Assembly (NCBI GenBank): GCA_910575445.1
Contig: CAJTFW010000013.1
Location: 16,915 to 80,914, forward strand
Origin: Lachnospiraceae bacterium
Lineage (GTDB): Bacteria; Bacillota; Clostridia; Lachnospirales; Lachnospiraceae
DNA: 64,000 bases
Direction of reading: 5' to 3'
Below, one piece after another: positions 36,192-44,710 of this stretch. The notes beneath the pieces were generated by a model. It worked only from the letters and a program-made list of their open reading frames with translations, did no database searches and was not told the DNA's origin. How positions within the stretch are numbered: position 1 is the first letter of the stretch; every line of letters starts with the position of its first letter. The position numbers were made by a program, and so were the translations under genes.

Positions 36192-36949
36192 CTGTAATCA
36201 AGAGTCGTATTCCATTTACGCCGCAAAATCCATATCGCCCCAAAAGACCTGCAACAAGTAAGATAATCTTTTTATCTTTGGAAGGCAGTGTGACAGAGGA
36301 AGAATATTTTGAGCGAGTTTCTGAGATTTTTAGTGAAATTAAGACAAAAATTCAGTTTATATCAGTTGCAGAAGATGCAGTGCATACCCATCATAAAAAC
36401 CGAACACCACAGCAGGCACTTTTGTTAAGTAAAAGTCGCCCTAAGCAGCTTGTAGAACGAATTGAGCAATTTAAAATAGAAAAGGCAGAACAATTTCAAT
36501 TTTCTGAATATAAAGAAGATGAATTTTGGATTGTCGCAGACACAGACGACAATACATCTTCACTATGGATAGAAGAGTGGGAAGAAGCACTTAAAATTTG
36601 TGAGGAAAAAGGATATGGGTATGCTATTAGTAATCCTTTTTTTGAAATATGGTTGTTATTACATCATGATAATGCAACTGAGGAAGACAAAAAATACGCA
36701 GTTACGAAAGAACATGCCTATGAACCAACAATTCATTTTAGAGAACGGTTACGCAAATTAAAGGTGCCATTGAAAGATAAAAAACATATTTTAGATAAAC
36801 ACTATGATAGAGAAAAGATTTTTCAGGCTATAGAAAGGGCAAAAGCGCTACATTTGTATAAAGAAGATAAAGTACCTAAATATTTTGCAACGACCGTATA
36901 TTTGCTTTTGGAAAAAATGGTAGAGATGCTTAGAAAGACAGAGGTTTAA
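36188..36949 (+). CDS. RloB family protein (AbiLii-like effector)
   Basis: This 253-aa protein has the RloB hallmarks: an acidic N-terminal motif IIFLSLEGSVTEEEYFERV, central FWIVADTDDN, and the strongly conserved AISNPFFEIWLLLHH. The spaced acids (EGxxTEExY and DTDD) resemble TOPRIM/OLD-type nuclease centres, suggesting nuclease activity; this is inference. It is translationally coupled to the ATPase (ATGA overlap) and together they form a two-gene abortive-infection-like module. It ends six bases before a teichoic-acid-type gene. Confidence 0.88.
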   Translation: MTVIKSRIPFTPQNPYRPKRPATSKIIFLSLEGSVTEEEYFERVSEIFSEIKTKIQFISVAEDAVHTHHKNRTPQQALLLSKSRPKQLVERIEQFKIEKAEQFQFSEYKEDEFWIVADTDDNTSSLWIEEWEEALKICEEKGYGYAISNPFFEIWLLLHHDNATEEDKKYAVTKEHAYEPTIHFRERLRKLKVPLKDKKHILDKHYDREKIFQAIERAKALHLYKEDKVPKYFATTVYLLLEKMVEMLRKTEV

Positions 36950-36954
36950 AAAAT

Positions 36955-38145
36955 ATGATAAACTGGCTTAGAAAATCTCCTCTTTATCCAATCCTTGCAA
37001 AGGTATATCCGACCCTTTATAAGGGGCTTATCTGGTGGGCCTGGCAGGTGTGTTATCTGTTTCCGGTAGAGGCGCATAAGATAGTCTTTAGCAATTTTAA
37101 CGGGGGCGGATTTGGGGATAATACAAGGTATATTGCACAAGAATGTATCAGACAGAAGATTCCCTACAAGCTTTTCTGGGTCTGTGAGAAGCCTGGGTGT
37201 ACTTTCCCACCACAGCTTACGATTATCAGACCCAATACACTTTCTTTTGTATATCATATGTCTACGGCTGGTTTTTGGGTGGACAATACAAGAAAATTGT
37301 ATTATTTTAAAAAGAAGAGCACACAGACCTATATCCATACTTGGCATGCCGGTCCGGGGATGAAGAAGATTGAGCGTGATGCAGGGACAGGGCTTAGTGA
37401 GGCGTATATTGCCTATGCCAAAAGAGATTCTAAGAATATTGATTTGCTTTTAAGTAACTGTCGCTTCTGGACAAAGTGCTTTCAGAGCTGCTTTTGGTAC
37501 GATGGGCCGATATTAGAGAAGGGAATTCCCAAAAATGACCTGTATTTTCAGGAAATGGCGCCGATTCGCAAGAAGATTCGACATTATTATCAGTTGCCTT
37601 CCAATGTAAATTTGGTTCTCTATGTGCCAACCTGGCGGGAAAATCGAAAGCTTCATGTCTATCATCTGGATTTTGAAGGATGTCTTGATGCTTTTGAAAA
37701 GCGTTTTGGCGGCCAATGGGTGATGCTTGTGCGTTTGCACCCTAATGTGAATGCAGCAGATTTTGATATTTGCTATACCAAGCGTGTCTTAAATGCTTCG
37801 CCTTATGACAATGCGCAGGAGCTTTTGGCGGCTGGCGATGCGGTGATTACGGATTATTCCTCCTGTGGATTTGACTATATTCAGCTTAATCGTCTCTCCT
37901 TTTTCTATGCAGAGGACTATGAAGAGATGAAGCATGACAAGGGATACTATCTGGAATTGGACGAGCTTCCAGTTCCAAAGGCTTTTACAAATCAGCAGAT
38001 GATGCAGAATATTTTGGATTTTTCCTATGAGACATATCAAAAAAAACGCGTACCGTTTATGGAAATGATGCAATATTATGACGATGGACATGCGTCAGAG
38101 GCAGTGGTGCAATATATAGTATCAAAAAGTAAGGAGGCTCGATGA
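36955..38145 (+). CDS. CDP-glycerol glycerophosphotransferase family protein
   Basis: This 396-aa enzyme is of the TagB/TagF class that adds glycerol- or ribitol-phosphate to a lipid-linked acceptor. The glycerophosphotransferase motifs are visible: YIHTWHAGPGMKKIE (catalytic His), LEKGIPKNDLYF, LYVPTWRENRKLHVY, MLVRLHPNVN (second His) and AVITDYSSCGFDY. There is no large N-terminal extension, so it is closer to a primase/short transferase than to a full TagF polymerase. It links the locus to teichoic-acid-like or phosphoglycerol-substituted glycans and overlaps the next acyltransferase by four bases. Confidence 0.92.
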   Translation: MINWLRKSPLYPILAKVYPTLYKGLIWWAWQVCYLFPVEAHKIVFSNFNGGGFGDNTRYIAQECIRQKIPYKLFWVCEKPGCTFPPQLTIIRPNTLSFVYHMSTAGFWVDNTRKLYYFKKKSTQTYIHTWHAGPGMKKIERDAGTGLSEAYIAYAKRDSKNIDLLLSNCRFWTKCFQSCFWYDGPILEKGIPKNDLYFQEMAPIRKKIRHYYQLPSNVNLVLYVPTWRENRKLHVYHLDFEGCLDAFEKRFGGQWVMLVRLHPNVNAADFDICYTKRVLNASPYDNAQELLAAGDAVITDYSSCGFDYIQLNRLSFFYAEDYEEMKHDKGYYLELDELPVPKAFTNQQMMQNILDFSYETYQKKRVPFMEMMQYYDDGHASEAVVQYIVSKSKEAR

Positions 38146-39119
38146 GAGAGCGGAATCAATCCCTGGATGCACTAAAGGGAATCACCATTTTGCTTGTGAT
38201 GTTTGGTCATGTACAGGTGCACAACCAGATGACAGACCCTTATCTGTATGATGTGATTAAATCCTTACAAATGCCAATGTTTTTCTTAATCAGTGGATAT
38301 CTGGCAGGAGTGGGGACAAAGATACAGAGTATCAAACAGTATAGAGAACGTATGTTCAAACGTGTAATATCCTATCTGCTTCCATTCTTTTCCTGGTTAG
38401 TGGTACAGCATCTTTCGTATATTCCAAGAGCGGTAAAAACCGTACTTTTTCAGCTGGACTATGGGCTATGGTTTTTGATGACACTGTTTTTATTTACATG
38501 GCTTACCTATACAGCGCAGCTATGTGAGGCGAAAGTCAAGCGCGCATGGGGATTCTGGCTTATCTATCTTGGTGGATGTATGGGGATACTTGTGGCTTAT
38601 CTAGCTGGAGTGACTTTTCTAAGTCCATCGCTGCTTATTATCTATCTGCCGTATTATACGGCCGCTTATCTGGTTGGTCGGTGCCAGGAGCATCTTACGC
38701 AGTGGATTTCGGTGTCTGTGCAGCGGGTGATGGCTTATCTAAGTGGGATAGTATTTATGGTAATGGCTGTGGCACTTGACTTGGTGACGGTAACAAGTGC
38801 TCTGATGTTAGGAATTCAGACGATAGCTTCTTTTTTGGGGTGCTGGTTTGTTATACGGCTTGTATTGGACTGGAGAGAAGAGAAGTGGAAGCACAGACTG
38901 GCTGTTCTTGGGCAATATACTTTGGAAGTCTATGTATTACATTACCAGTTTGCCACGATTTTAAATCCAGACCATATATCATATACTTTTTGGAGTCCTT
39001 CTGGCCTTCTGTACAGCGCAGCTGCATTTGGAGCTATGAGCATACTGACAGCAGTTGGAATTTATATTATTGACCATATAGGGTTGTTTCGGTTATTATT
39101 ATTTGGTAAGAAGAAATAA
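38142..39119 (+). CDS. Acyltransferase family 3 membrane protein
   Basis: This 325-aa polytopic protein begins NQSLDALKGITILLVMFGHV, with the first-helix motif and conserved His, followed by MPMFFLISGYLAGVGTK. About ten hydrophobic helices follow, ending YTLEVYVLHYQFATIL. It is the third acyltransferase of the locus and is coupled to the glycerophosphotransferase gene by an ATGA overlap. It is probably a polysaccharide or teichoic acid O-acetyltransferase. Only 22 bp separate it from pyrF, with no terminator between. Confidence 0.88.
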   Translation: MRERNQSLDALKGITILLVMFGHVQVHNQMTDPYLYDVIKSLQMPMFFLISGYLAGVGTKIQSIKQYRERMFKRVISYLLPFFSWLVVQHLSYIPRAVKTVLFQLDYGLWFLMTLFLFTWLTYTAQLCEAKVKRAWGFWLIYLGGCMGILVAYLAGVTFLSPSLLIIYLPYYTAAYLVGRCQEHLTQWISVSVQRVMAYLSGIVFMVMAVALDLVTVTSALMLGIQTIASFLGCWFVIRLVLDWREEKWKHRLAVLGQYTLEVYVLHYQFATILNPDHISYTFWSPSGLLYSAAAFGAMSILTAVGIYIIDHIGLFRLLLFGKKK

Positions 39120-39141
39120 ACTTCCATAGGAGAATTGTGAA

Positions 39142-40068
39142 ATGATTAACAAATTGATGAATAAGATTCAAAAAACCAACGCCCCCATTGTAGTAGGATT
39201 AGACCCAATGCTTTCCTATGTTCCATCTCACATCCAGCAAAAAGCCTTTGCCGAGTACGGTGAGACATTAGAAGGAGCCGCTGAGGCCATCTGGCAGTTT
39301 AACAAGGAGATTATAGATAAGACCTACGACTTAATTCCGGCAGTTAAGCCACAGATTGCAATGTATGAGCAATTTGGCATCGAGGGTCTCAAAGCCTATC
39401 AAAAGACCGTAGACTACTGCAAATCCAAAGACCTGGTTGTTATTGGAGATATCAAGCGTGGTGATATTGGCTCCACTTCCGCAGCCTATGCAGTGGGCCA
39501 TCTGGGAAAAGTACAGGTGGGAAGCAAATCCTACGCTGGATTTGACGAGGATTTTGCAACGGTCAATCCTTATCTTGGTTCTGATGGCGTAAAGCCATTT
39601 GTCGACGTATGCAAGGAAGAAAAGAAAGGTCTCTTTATTCTGGTTAAGACCTCCAATCCTTCTAGCGGCGAATTTCAGGACCAGCTTGTGGATGGAAGAC
39701 CACTCTATGAGCTGGTTGGAGAGAAAGTTGCACAGTGGGGCGAAGAGCATATGGGAGATAGCTATAGTTATATTGGTGCTGTCGTAGGTGCCACCTATCC
39801 AGAACAGGGAAAGGTGCTTCGAAAGATTATGCCCAAAGCATTTATCCTTGTGCCAGGCTATGGGGCGCAGGGTGGCAAAGGAAAGGACTTGGTTCATTTC
39901 TTCCATAAAGATGGTCTAGGAGCGATTGTAAACTCATCCAGAGGCATTATCGCAGCTTATAAGCAGGAAGCCTATGCAAAGTTTGGAGAAGAAAATTTTG
40001 GAGACGCTTCCCGCGCAGCAGTTGAAGCGATGATTGCCGATATCCGCAGCGCACTAGCTGGTAATTAA
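39142..40068 (+). CDS. pyrF: Orotidine 5'-phosphate decarboxylase (type 2)
   Basis: This 308-aa enzyme converts OMP to UMP, the last step of de novo pyrimidine synthesis. The type-2 (longer) form is identified by VVGLDPMLSYVPSH near the N-terminus, the catalytic VIGDIKRGDIGSTSAAYA with Lys and Asp, and LVPGYGAQGGKGKD and IVNSSRGIIAAY at the phosphate site. It opens pyrF-pyrK-pyrD(-pyrE). No promoter is visible in the 22-bp gap upstream, so transcription may come partly from the glycan operon. Confidence 0.97.
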   Translation: MINKLMNKIQKTNAPIVVGLDPMLSYVPSHIQQKAFAEYGETLEGAAEAIWQFNKEIIDKTYDLIPAVKPQIAMYEQFGIEGLKAYQKTVDYCKSKDLVVIGDIKRGDIGSTSAAYAVGHLGKVQVGSKSYAGFDEDFATVNPYLGSDGVKPFVDVCKEEKKGLFILVKTSNPSSGEFQDQLVDGRPLYELVGEKVAQWGEEHMGDSYSYIGAVVGATYPEQGKVLRKIMPKAFILVPGYGAQGGKGKDLVHFFHKDGLGAIVNSSRGIIAAYKQEAYAKFGEENFGDASRAAVEAMIADIRSALAGN

Positions 40069-40102
40069 GGAACAGAATAGAAAAAAGTCAGGAGGCAAAC
40101 AG

Positions 40103-40870
40103 TTGAAAAGCAGAGAATTTGTCACCATTATCGAGCAGAAGAAAATCGCATCTGATATCTACAGCCTGTGGATACAGACTGAACATATTGCAAAAGGAGC
40201 CAGACCAGGCCAGTTTTTATCTCTATACAGCCAGGATAAAAGCCATATGCTGCCGCGTCCTATCAGTATTTGCGAGATTGACAGAGAACAGGGCCGCATC
40301 CGTATGGTATACCGGGTCGTAGGAGAGGGCACAGCAGAATTTTCCCATAAAAAAGCCGGAGAACAGATAGAAGTTCTAGGACCGCTTGGCAATGGTTTTC
40401 CATTAGATGTTGGGAAAAAACGTATTTTTTTGATGGGCGGTGGGATTGGAATTCCACCGATGGTACAGCTTGCAAAAGAGTTAGACGGCGAGGTGCAAGT
40501 GATTGCCGGCTATCGGGATGAGCTGTTTTTAACAGAAGAATTAAAAGAATATGCCAGTCTCTACGTTGCAACGGAAGATGGAAGTGCTGGCACAAAAGGG
40601 AATGTAATCGATGCCATCTATGCGCATAAGCTAGAAGCAGACCTTATCTATGCCTGCGGTCCCAAGCCTATGCTGCGTGCCATCCAATCCTATGCCAAAG
40701 AACATGGGATTCTCTGCTACCTTTCTATGGAAGAGCGCATGGCTTGTGGCATCGGCGCATGTCTTGCCTGTGTGTGCCAGTCCAAAGAAGTTGATGCGCA
40801 TACACAAGTACATAATAAGCGCATCTGCAAAGATGGCCCAGTCTTCTTAAGTACGGAGGTAGAACTGTGA
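40103..40870 (+). CDS. pyrK: Dihydroorotate dehydrogenase B, electron-transfer subunit
   Basis: This 255-aa iron-sulfur flavoprotein passes electrons from PyrD to NAD+. The FAD domain has MLPRPISICEIDRE. The NAD domain follows with FLMGGGIGIPPMVQLA, and the C-terminal [2Fe-2S] site has cysteines in MACGIGACLACVCQ and RICKDGPVF. The TTG start at 40103 has AGGAGG ten bases upstream. Its stop overlaps the pyrD start (GTGA). Confidence 0.96.
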   Translation: MKSREFVTIIEQKKIASDIYSLWIQTEHIAKGARPGQFLSLYSQDKSHMLPRPISICEIDREQGRIRMVYRVVGEGTAEFSHKKAGEQIEVLGPLGNGFPLDVGKKRIFLMGGGIGIPPMVQLAKELDGEVQVIAGYRDELFLTEELKEYASLYVATEDGSAGTKGNVIDAIYAHKLEADLIYACGPKPMLRAIQSYAKEHGILCYLSMEERMACGIGACLACVCQSKEVDAHTQVHNKRICKDGPVFLSTEVEL

Positions 40871-41772
40871 AAAATACAAAAGTAACACTTGCAGGAGTTG
40901 AGCTTCAAAATCCTGTGATGACTGCATCAGGAACCTTTGGTTCTGGTATAGAATACAGTGAATTTTATGACTTAGGGCGATTGGGTGCCGTTGTGACCAA
41001 AGGTGTAGCCAATGTCCCCTGGCCTGGCAATCCCATCCCCCGCATTGCAGAGACGGCAAGTGGGATGTTAAATGCCATCGGACTTCAGAATCCGGGCATC
41101 GACACTCTTTTAGAGAGGGATATTCCATACCTTAGAAAATACCAGACCAAAATCATCGTCAATATCTGTGGAAAGACCATTGAAGACTACTGTGAGGTCG
41201 TAGAGCGCCTTAGTACAGAGCCTGTAGACTTTCTGGAAATCAATGTCTCCTGCCCCAATGTCAAAGAAGGCGGCATTGCCTTTGGACAGAATCCAAAAGC
41301 TCTAGAAGCCATCACAAGAGAAGTTAAAAAATACGCCAGGCAGCCTGTTATTATGAAACTAAGTCCCAATGTAACGGACATTACCGAGATGGCAAAGGCC
41401 GCAGAAGCAGGAGGCGCAGATGTCCTCTCGCTTATCAATACCATCACCGGCATGAAGATAGATATTCACAGAAGAACCTTTGCTATCGCCAACAAGACCG
41501 GTGGCCTCTCCGGGCCAGCCATAAAGCCTGTCGCAGTCCGTATGGTCTATCAAGTCGCCCAAAGTGTTCGTCTTCCAATTATCGGAATGGGTGGTATCTG
41601 CACTGCCGAGGATGCCTTGGAATTTATCCTAGCCGGTGCCACAGCCGTATCGATAGGAACCGCAAACTTTACAAATCCTTACGCAGCAAAAGAAGTTGCA
41701 GAAGGGATTGAGGCCTATATGGAACAGCATCAGATTGCGGATATTAAGAGTTTGATAGGGGCAGTAGGATAG
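40867..41772 (+). CDS. pyrD: Dihydroorotate dehydrogenase B, catalytic subunit
   Basis: This 301-aa FMN enzyme oxidises dihydroorotate to orotate with PyrK. Class 1B features are MTASGTFGSGIEYSEFYDL, FLEINVSCPNVKEGG with the catalytic Cys, VIMKLSPNVTDIT, and IIGMGGICTAEDALEFILAG with SIGTANF at the phosphate site. The GTG start overlaps the pyrK stop. It is followed 21 bp later by the AlbA_2-type regulator instead of pyrE. Confidence 0.97.
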   Translation: MKNTKVTLAGVELQNPVMTASGTFGSGIEYSEFYDLGRLGAVVTKGVANVPWPGNPIPRIAETASGMLNAIGLQNPGIDTLLERDIPYLRKYQTKIIVNICGKTIEDYCEVVERLSTEPVDFLEINVSCPNVKEGGIAFGQNPKALEAITREVKKYARQPVIMKLSPNVTDITEMAKAAEAGGADVLSLINTITGMKIDIHRRTFAIANKTGGLSGPAIKPVAVRMVYQVAQSVRLPIIGMGGICTAEDALEFILAGATAVSIGTANFTNPYAAKEVAEGIEAYMEQHQIADIKSLIGAVG

Positions 41773-41793
41773 AAGCTGCAAGGAGGAAGTAAG

Positions 41794-43230
41794 TTGACGC
41801 TTGAAGAGATTAAAAAGGGTGAATCAAAAAATGTAGAATTCAAAGTCCAACTTCCAGATGACAGCAGAAAATATATAAAGACCGTTGTCGCTTATGCCAA
41901 TACATCAGGCGGAAAAATTGTGATAGGTGTAGATGACAATACACGAAAGATTGTTGGGGTAGAGCCAAGCTCAGTCTTTCAAATAATGGATAAGATTGCA
42001 AATGCAATTTCTGATTTATGTGTACCACAGATTGTTCCTAATATTACATTTCAGACCATTGAAGAAAAATGCATTGTAGAGATTGAGATTTATCCTGGTC
42101 AAAATCGTCCGTATTATATCCAAAGGTTAGGAAAAGAAAATGGAACATATATTCGGGTGGCTGGAACTAGCAGACCAGCGGATGATGCGATTTTAAAAGA
42201 TTTGGAGTATCAGGGCGCGGGCAAATCATTTGATGAACTTGTAAATGTAGAGAATGATTATCAAGAATCAGATGCTTTGCAACTGTGTAAAGATATTCGG
42301 GCGTATCTTTCAGAATCAAAAGCAGTTCCTCTAGATAATGTAAGAGAAATAACGATTACCAATTTAGAAAACTGGGGAATTTTAAAAAGAAATGGACAGA
42401 TGTATCTTCCCACCAATGCGTTTTTGCTTCTTACAAAAAATACTTTTCGTTTTGCAAAAATCCAATGTGCATTATTTAAAGGAGAAAACAGAGCTGTCTT
42501 TATTGACCGAAGGGAATTTGGTGGTCCAGTTTATACGCAGATTTATGAGGCATATCGATTTGTCTTAAAACATATTAATCTAGGTGCTACTATAGATGGC
42601 ATTATTCGAAAAGATAGATATGAACTTCCTCCAGAAAGTATTCGTGAAGCAATTATCAATGCAGTATGTCATCGGAATTATCTAGACCATTCTTGTGTAC
42701 AAGTTGCAATTTATGATAATAGAGTGGAGATTACATCACCAGGTATGCTGTATGGCGGACTGACTGTAGAGCAGGCTATGTCAGGGCGTTCTAAAATCCG
42801 TAATGTCTGTATTGCAGAAGTATTTAGCCGGATGGGGATTATAGAACAATGGGGAACGGGTTTTCAGCGTATGATGCAAGGATGTAGAACGTATGGTGTA
42901 CAAGACCCAGAAGTTATTGATATGGGTGACAGTCTCCGGGTAAATTTTTACCGTTCTGTGATAGAAACTAACATAGAAACTATAAAAACTGACCTAGAAA
43001 CTAACATAGAAACTGAAAAGTTATCCAATACTGAGAGAAAAATAATACAATTAGTTCAAGACCACCCGGAAATAACACAAGAAGAAATGGCAGAGACTTT
43101 GGGAATGTCTAAAAGTGGGATTCGCTATGCAATAAGAAAATTAAAAAGTAAAAAGATTCTTGTGCGCGAAGGAGCTACTAAAAAAGGAAAATGGATGATT
43201 GTTAAAAATGAGGAACGGAAAATGGATTGA
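41794..43230 (+). CDS. Schlafen/AlbA_2-domain putative DNA-binding regulator
   Basis: This 478-aa protein has an N-terminal AlbA_2 domain (NVEFKVQLPDDSRKYIKTVV and ANTSGGKIVIGVDD). A central ATP-binding-like C-terminal RecG-type region carries IREAIINAVCHRNYLDHS and VEITSPGMLYGGLT. A C-terminal winged helix (ITQEEMAETLGMSKSGIRYA) completes it. The linker contains two identical 20-bp repeats 33 bp apart (42962 and 42995) encoding ETNIET twice. The TTG start follows GGAGG. It is lower in GC than the flanking pyr genes, which suggests insertion between pyrD and pyrE. Role unknown; transcriptional regulation or defence are both possible. Confidence 0.85.
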   Translation: MTLEEIKKGESKNVEFKVQLPDDSRKYIKTVVAYANTSGGKIVIGVDDNTRKIVGVEPSSVFQIMDKIANAISDLCVPQIVPNITFQTIEEKCIVEIEIYPGQNRPYYIQRLGKENGTYIRVAGTSRPADDAILKDLEYQGAGKSFDELVNVENDYQESDALQLCKDIRAYLSESKAVPLDNVREITITNLENWGILKRNGQMYLPTNAFLLLTKNTFRFAKIQCALFKGENRAVFIDRREFGGPVYTQIYEAYRFVLKHINLGATIDGIIRKDRYELPPESIREAIINAVCHRNYLDHSCVQVAIYDNRVEITSPGMLYGGLTVEQAMSGRSKIRNVCIAEVFSRMGIIEQWGTGFQRMMQGCRTYGVQDPEVIDMGDSLRVNFYRSVIETNIETIKTDLETNIETEKLSNTERKIIQLVQDHPEITQEEMAETLGMSKSGIRYAIRKLKSKKILVREGATKKGKWMIVKNEERKMD

Positions 43231-43255
43231 AAACGTTCATTAAACATGGTAAAAT
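43227..43255 (+). promoter_or_regulatory. Predicted sigma-A promoter for pyrE
   Basis: TTGAAA and TAAAAT with a 17-bp spacer, starting inside the stop codon of the preceding regulator gene. It gives pyrE independent transcription after the insertion. Confidence 0.7.
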
Positions 43256-43291
43256 GGGGAAAATTACCGGAAGTAAGGAGAGATATACTCT

Positions 43292-43966
43292 ATGGAACAG
43301 TATAAAAGAGAATTTATTGAATTTATGATTGATTGCCAGGTCTTAAAGTTTGGTGATTTTGTAACAAAGAGTGGCAGAAAGACCCCATTTTTTGTAAATA
43401 CTGGCTTCTATCGCACAGGTGCGCAGCTTCGGAAGCTAGGGACATATTATGCAAAAGCTATCTATGAGAAGTTCGGTCTGGATTTTGATGTGTTGTTTGG
43501 TCCAGCCTACAAGGGGATTCCACTTACGGTAGCAGCGACGATTGCCATCAGTGAACAGTACGAAAAAGAGATTCGCTACTGCTCGAATCGTAAAGAAGTC
43601 AAAGACCACGGAGATAAGGGGATTCTTCTTGGAAGCCCGATACAGGATGGGGACCGGGTTGTGATTATCGAAGATGTGACAACTGCCGGGACATCAATTA
43701 AAGAGACGCTGCCGATTATCAAGGCGCAGGGAGAAGTGCATCCTGTGGGCCTTGTAGTGTCCGTAGACCGTATGGAGAGAGGACAAGGCGAGAAAAGTGC
43801 GCTTGCAGAGATAGAAGAACTCTACGGCCTTCAGACAACGGCAATTGTGACAATGGAAGAAGTGGTGGAGCATCTGTATCAGCGTCCCTATAATGGAAAA
43901 GTCATCATAGATGATGCATTAAAAGCAGCAATTGACGCATACTATAAACAGTATGGTGTAAAGTAG
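43292..43966 (+). CDS. pyrE: Orotate phosphoribosyltransferase
   Basis: This 224-aa enzyme joins orotate to PRPP to give OMP. The PRPP-binding motif VVIIEDVTTAGTSIKETLPI is intact, and the flexible loop segment RKEVKDHGDKG carries the catalytic lysines. The FGPAYKGIPL substrate motif is present. The start follows AAGGAG. It completes the pyr set here except for the early genes (pyrB, pyrC, carAB), which are not in the window. Confidence 0.97.
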   Translation: MEQYKREFIEFMIDCQVLKFGDFVTKSGRKTPFFVNTGFYRTGAQLRKLGTYYAKAIYEKFGLDFDVLFGPAYKGIPLTVAATIAISEQYEKEIRYCSNRKEVKDHGDKGILLGSPIQDGDRVVIIEDVTTAGTSIKETLPIIKAQGEVHPVGLVVSVDRMERGQGEKSALAEIEELYGLQTTAIVTMEEVVEHLYQRPYNGKVIIDDALKAAIDAYYKQYGVK

Positions 43967-43979
43967 AAAGGGGCTATCG

Positions 43980-44135
43980 ATGAATAATGAAAAGACCTAT
44001 AAGACCATGGCAAATGTAGGGGCTGGCGATTTGGCGATTGGGATTATTGTGCTGGTGACAGGGATTGTAACCGGGGTTTTGATGATTATCAATGGTTCCC
44101 GCTTACTCAAAGGAAAATCGGACTTGATGTTTTAA
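43980..44135 (+). CDS. Small single-helix membrane protein after pyrE
   Basis: This 51-aa product starts MNNEKTYKTMANVGAGDL and continues into one long hydrophobic helix (AIGIIVLVTGIVTGVLMIIN), ending in a basic SRLLKGKSDLMF tail. It has AAAGGGG upstream at good spacing, begins 13 bp after pyrE and is closed by a terminator, all of which support translation. I do not recognise a function; small proteins of this kind are often membrane regulators or subunits. Confidence 0.75.
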   Translation: MNNEKTYKTMANVGAGDLAIGIIVLVTGIVTGVLMIINGSRLLKGKSDLMF

Positions 44136-44151
44136 TGTAGGTTGTCGAGAG

Positions 44152-44188
44152 ACAGGACTTCTGGACGCACCAGAAGCCCTGTTTTCCG
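44152..44188 (+). terminator. Rho-independent terminator after the pyrE operon
   Basis: Stem ACAGG-CTTCTGG / CCAGAAG-CCTGT with one internal A-C mismatch and a TTTTCC tail. Confidence 0.8.
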
Positions 44189-44236
44189 ATAGCCTTTTTT
44201 GTTGATAATATAGAAAACGGATTAAAGGAGTTTTAG

Positions 44237-44710
44237 GTGAAAAGAGAGTCAGAAAAGTATGTCAGACTTACCATTCGTATTTTTTTCGTTCTCTACCTTT
44301 CGTTACTGGTCTATCTGATGTTTTTTGCGGAGGAGTGGGGACGCTCTATGCTAGAGGGAGATTACAAATATAATCTGGTGCCATTTCGGGAGATTTGGCG
44401 TTATCTAACGTACCATAAGCAAATCGGTATCTGGAATGTACTTTGGAATCTGGTGGGAAATGTAGTTGGTTTTATTCCCTATGGTGCGATGCTTCCAGCT
44501 CTTTTTAAAAAAACAATGGGATTTTGTAAAGTGGCTCTGTTAAGCTTTGAGCTGACACTTTTCATAGAGCTTACGCAGCTTATCCTCCGGGTTGGAAGCT
44601 GCGATGTGGACGATATGATATTAAATACTCTGGGAGGATGTATTGGATATGGTGTATATCGGCTGATAATATGCTGGAAGGAGCGTAAAATTGTCGAAGA
44701 GAAAATATAA
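44237..44710 (+). CDS. VanZ-like family membrane protein
   Basis: This 157-aa protein has four hydrophobic helices and the VanZ pattern: an N-terminal helix IFFVLYLSLLVYLMFF, YNLVPFREIWRYL after it, WNLVGNVVGFIPYGAMLP in the second helix, and ELTQLILRVGSCDVDDMILN (the conserved E...D) before the last. The GTG start has AAAGGAG upstream. VanZ proteins can affect glycopeptide susceptibility, but most members are uncharacterised. It overlaps the next small gene by 20 bp. Confidence 0.88.
   Translation: MKRESEKYVRLTIRIFFVLYLSLLVYLMFFAEEWGRSMLEGDYKYNLVPFREIWRYLTYHKQIGIWNVLWNLVGNVVGFIPYGAMLPALFKKTMGFCKVALLSFELTLFIELTQLILRVGSCDVDDMILNTLGGCIGYGVYRLIICWKERKIVEEKI

Noticed and set aside
39120..39141. 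PyrR attenuator before pyrF
   Set aside because: Only 22 bp separate pyrF from the previous gene and no antiterminator or terminator pair is visible.
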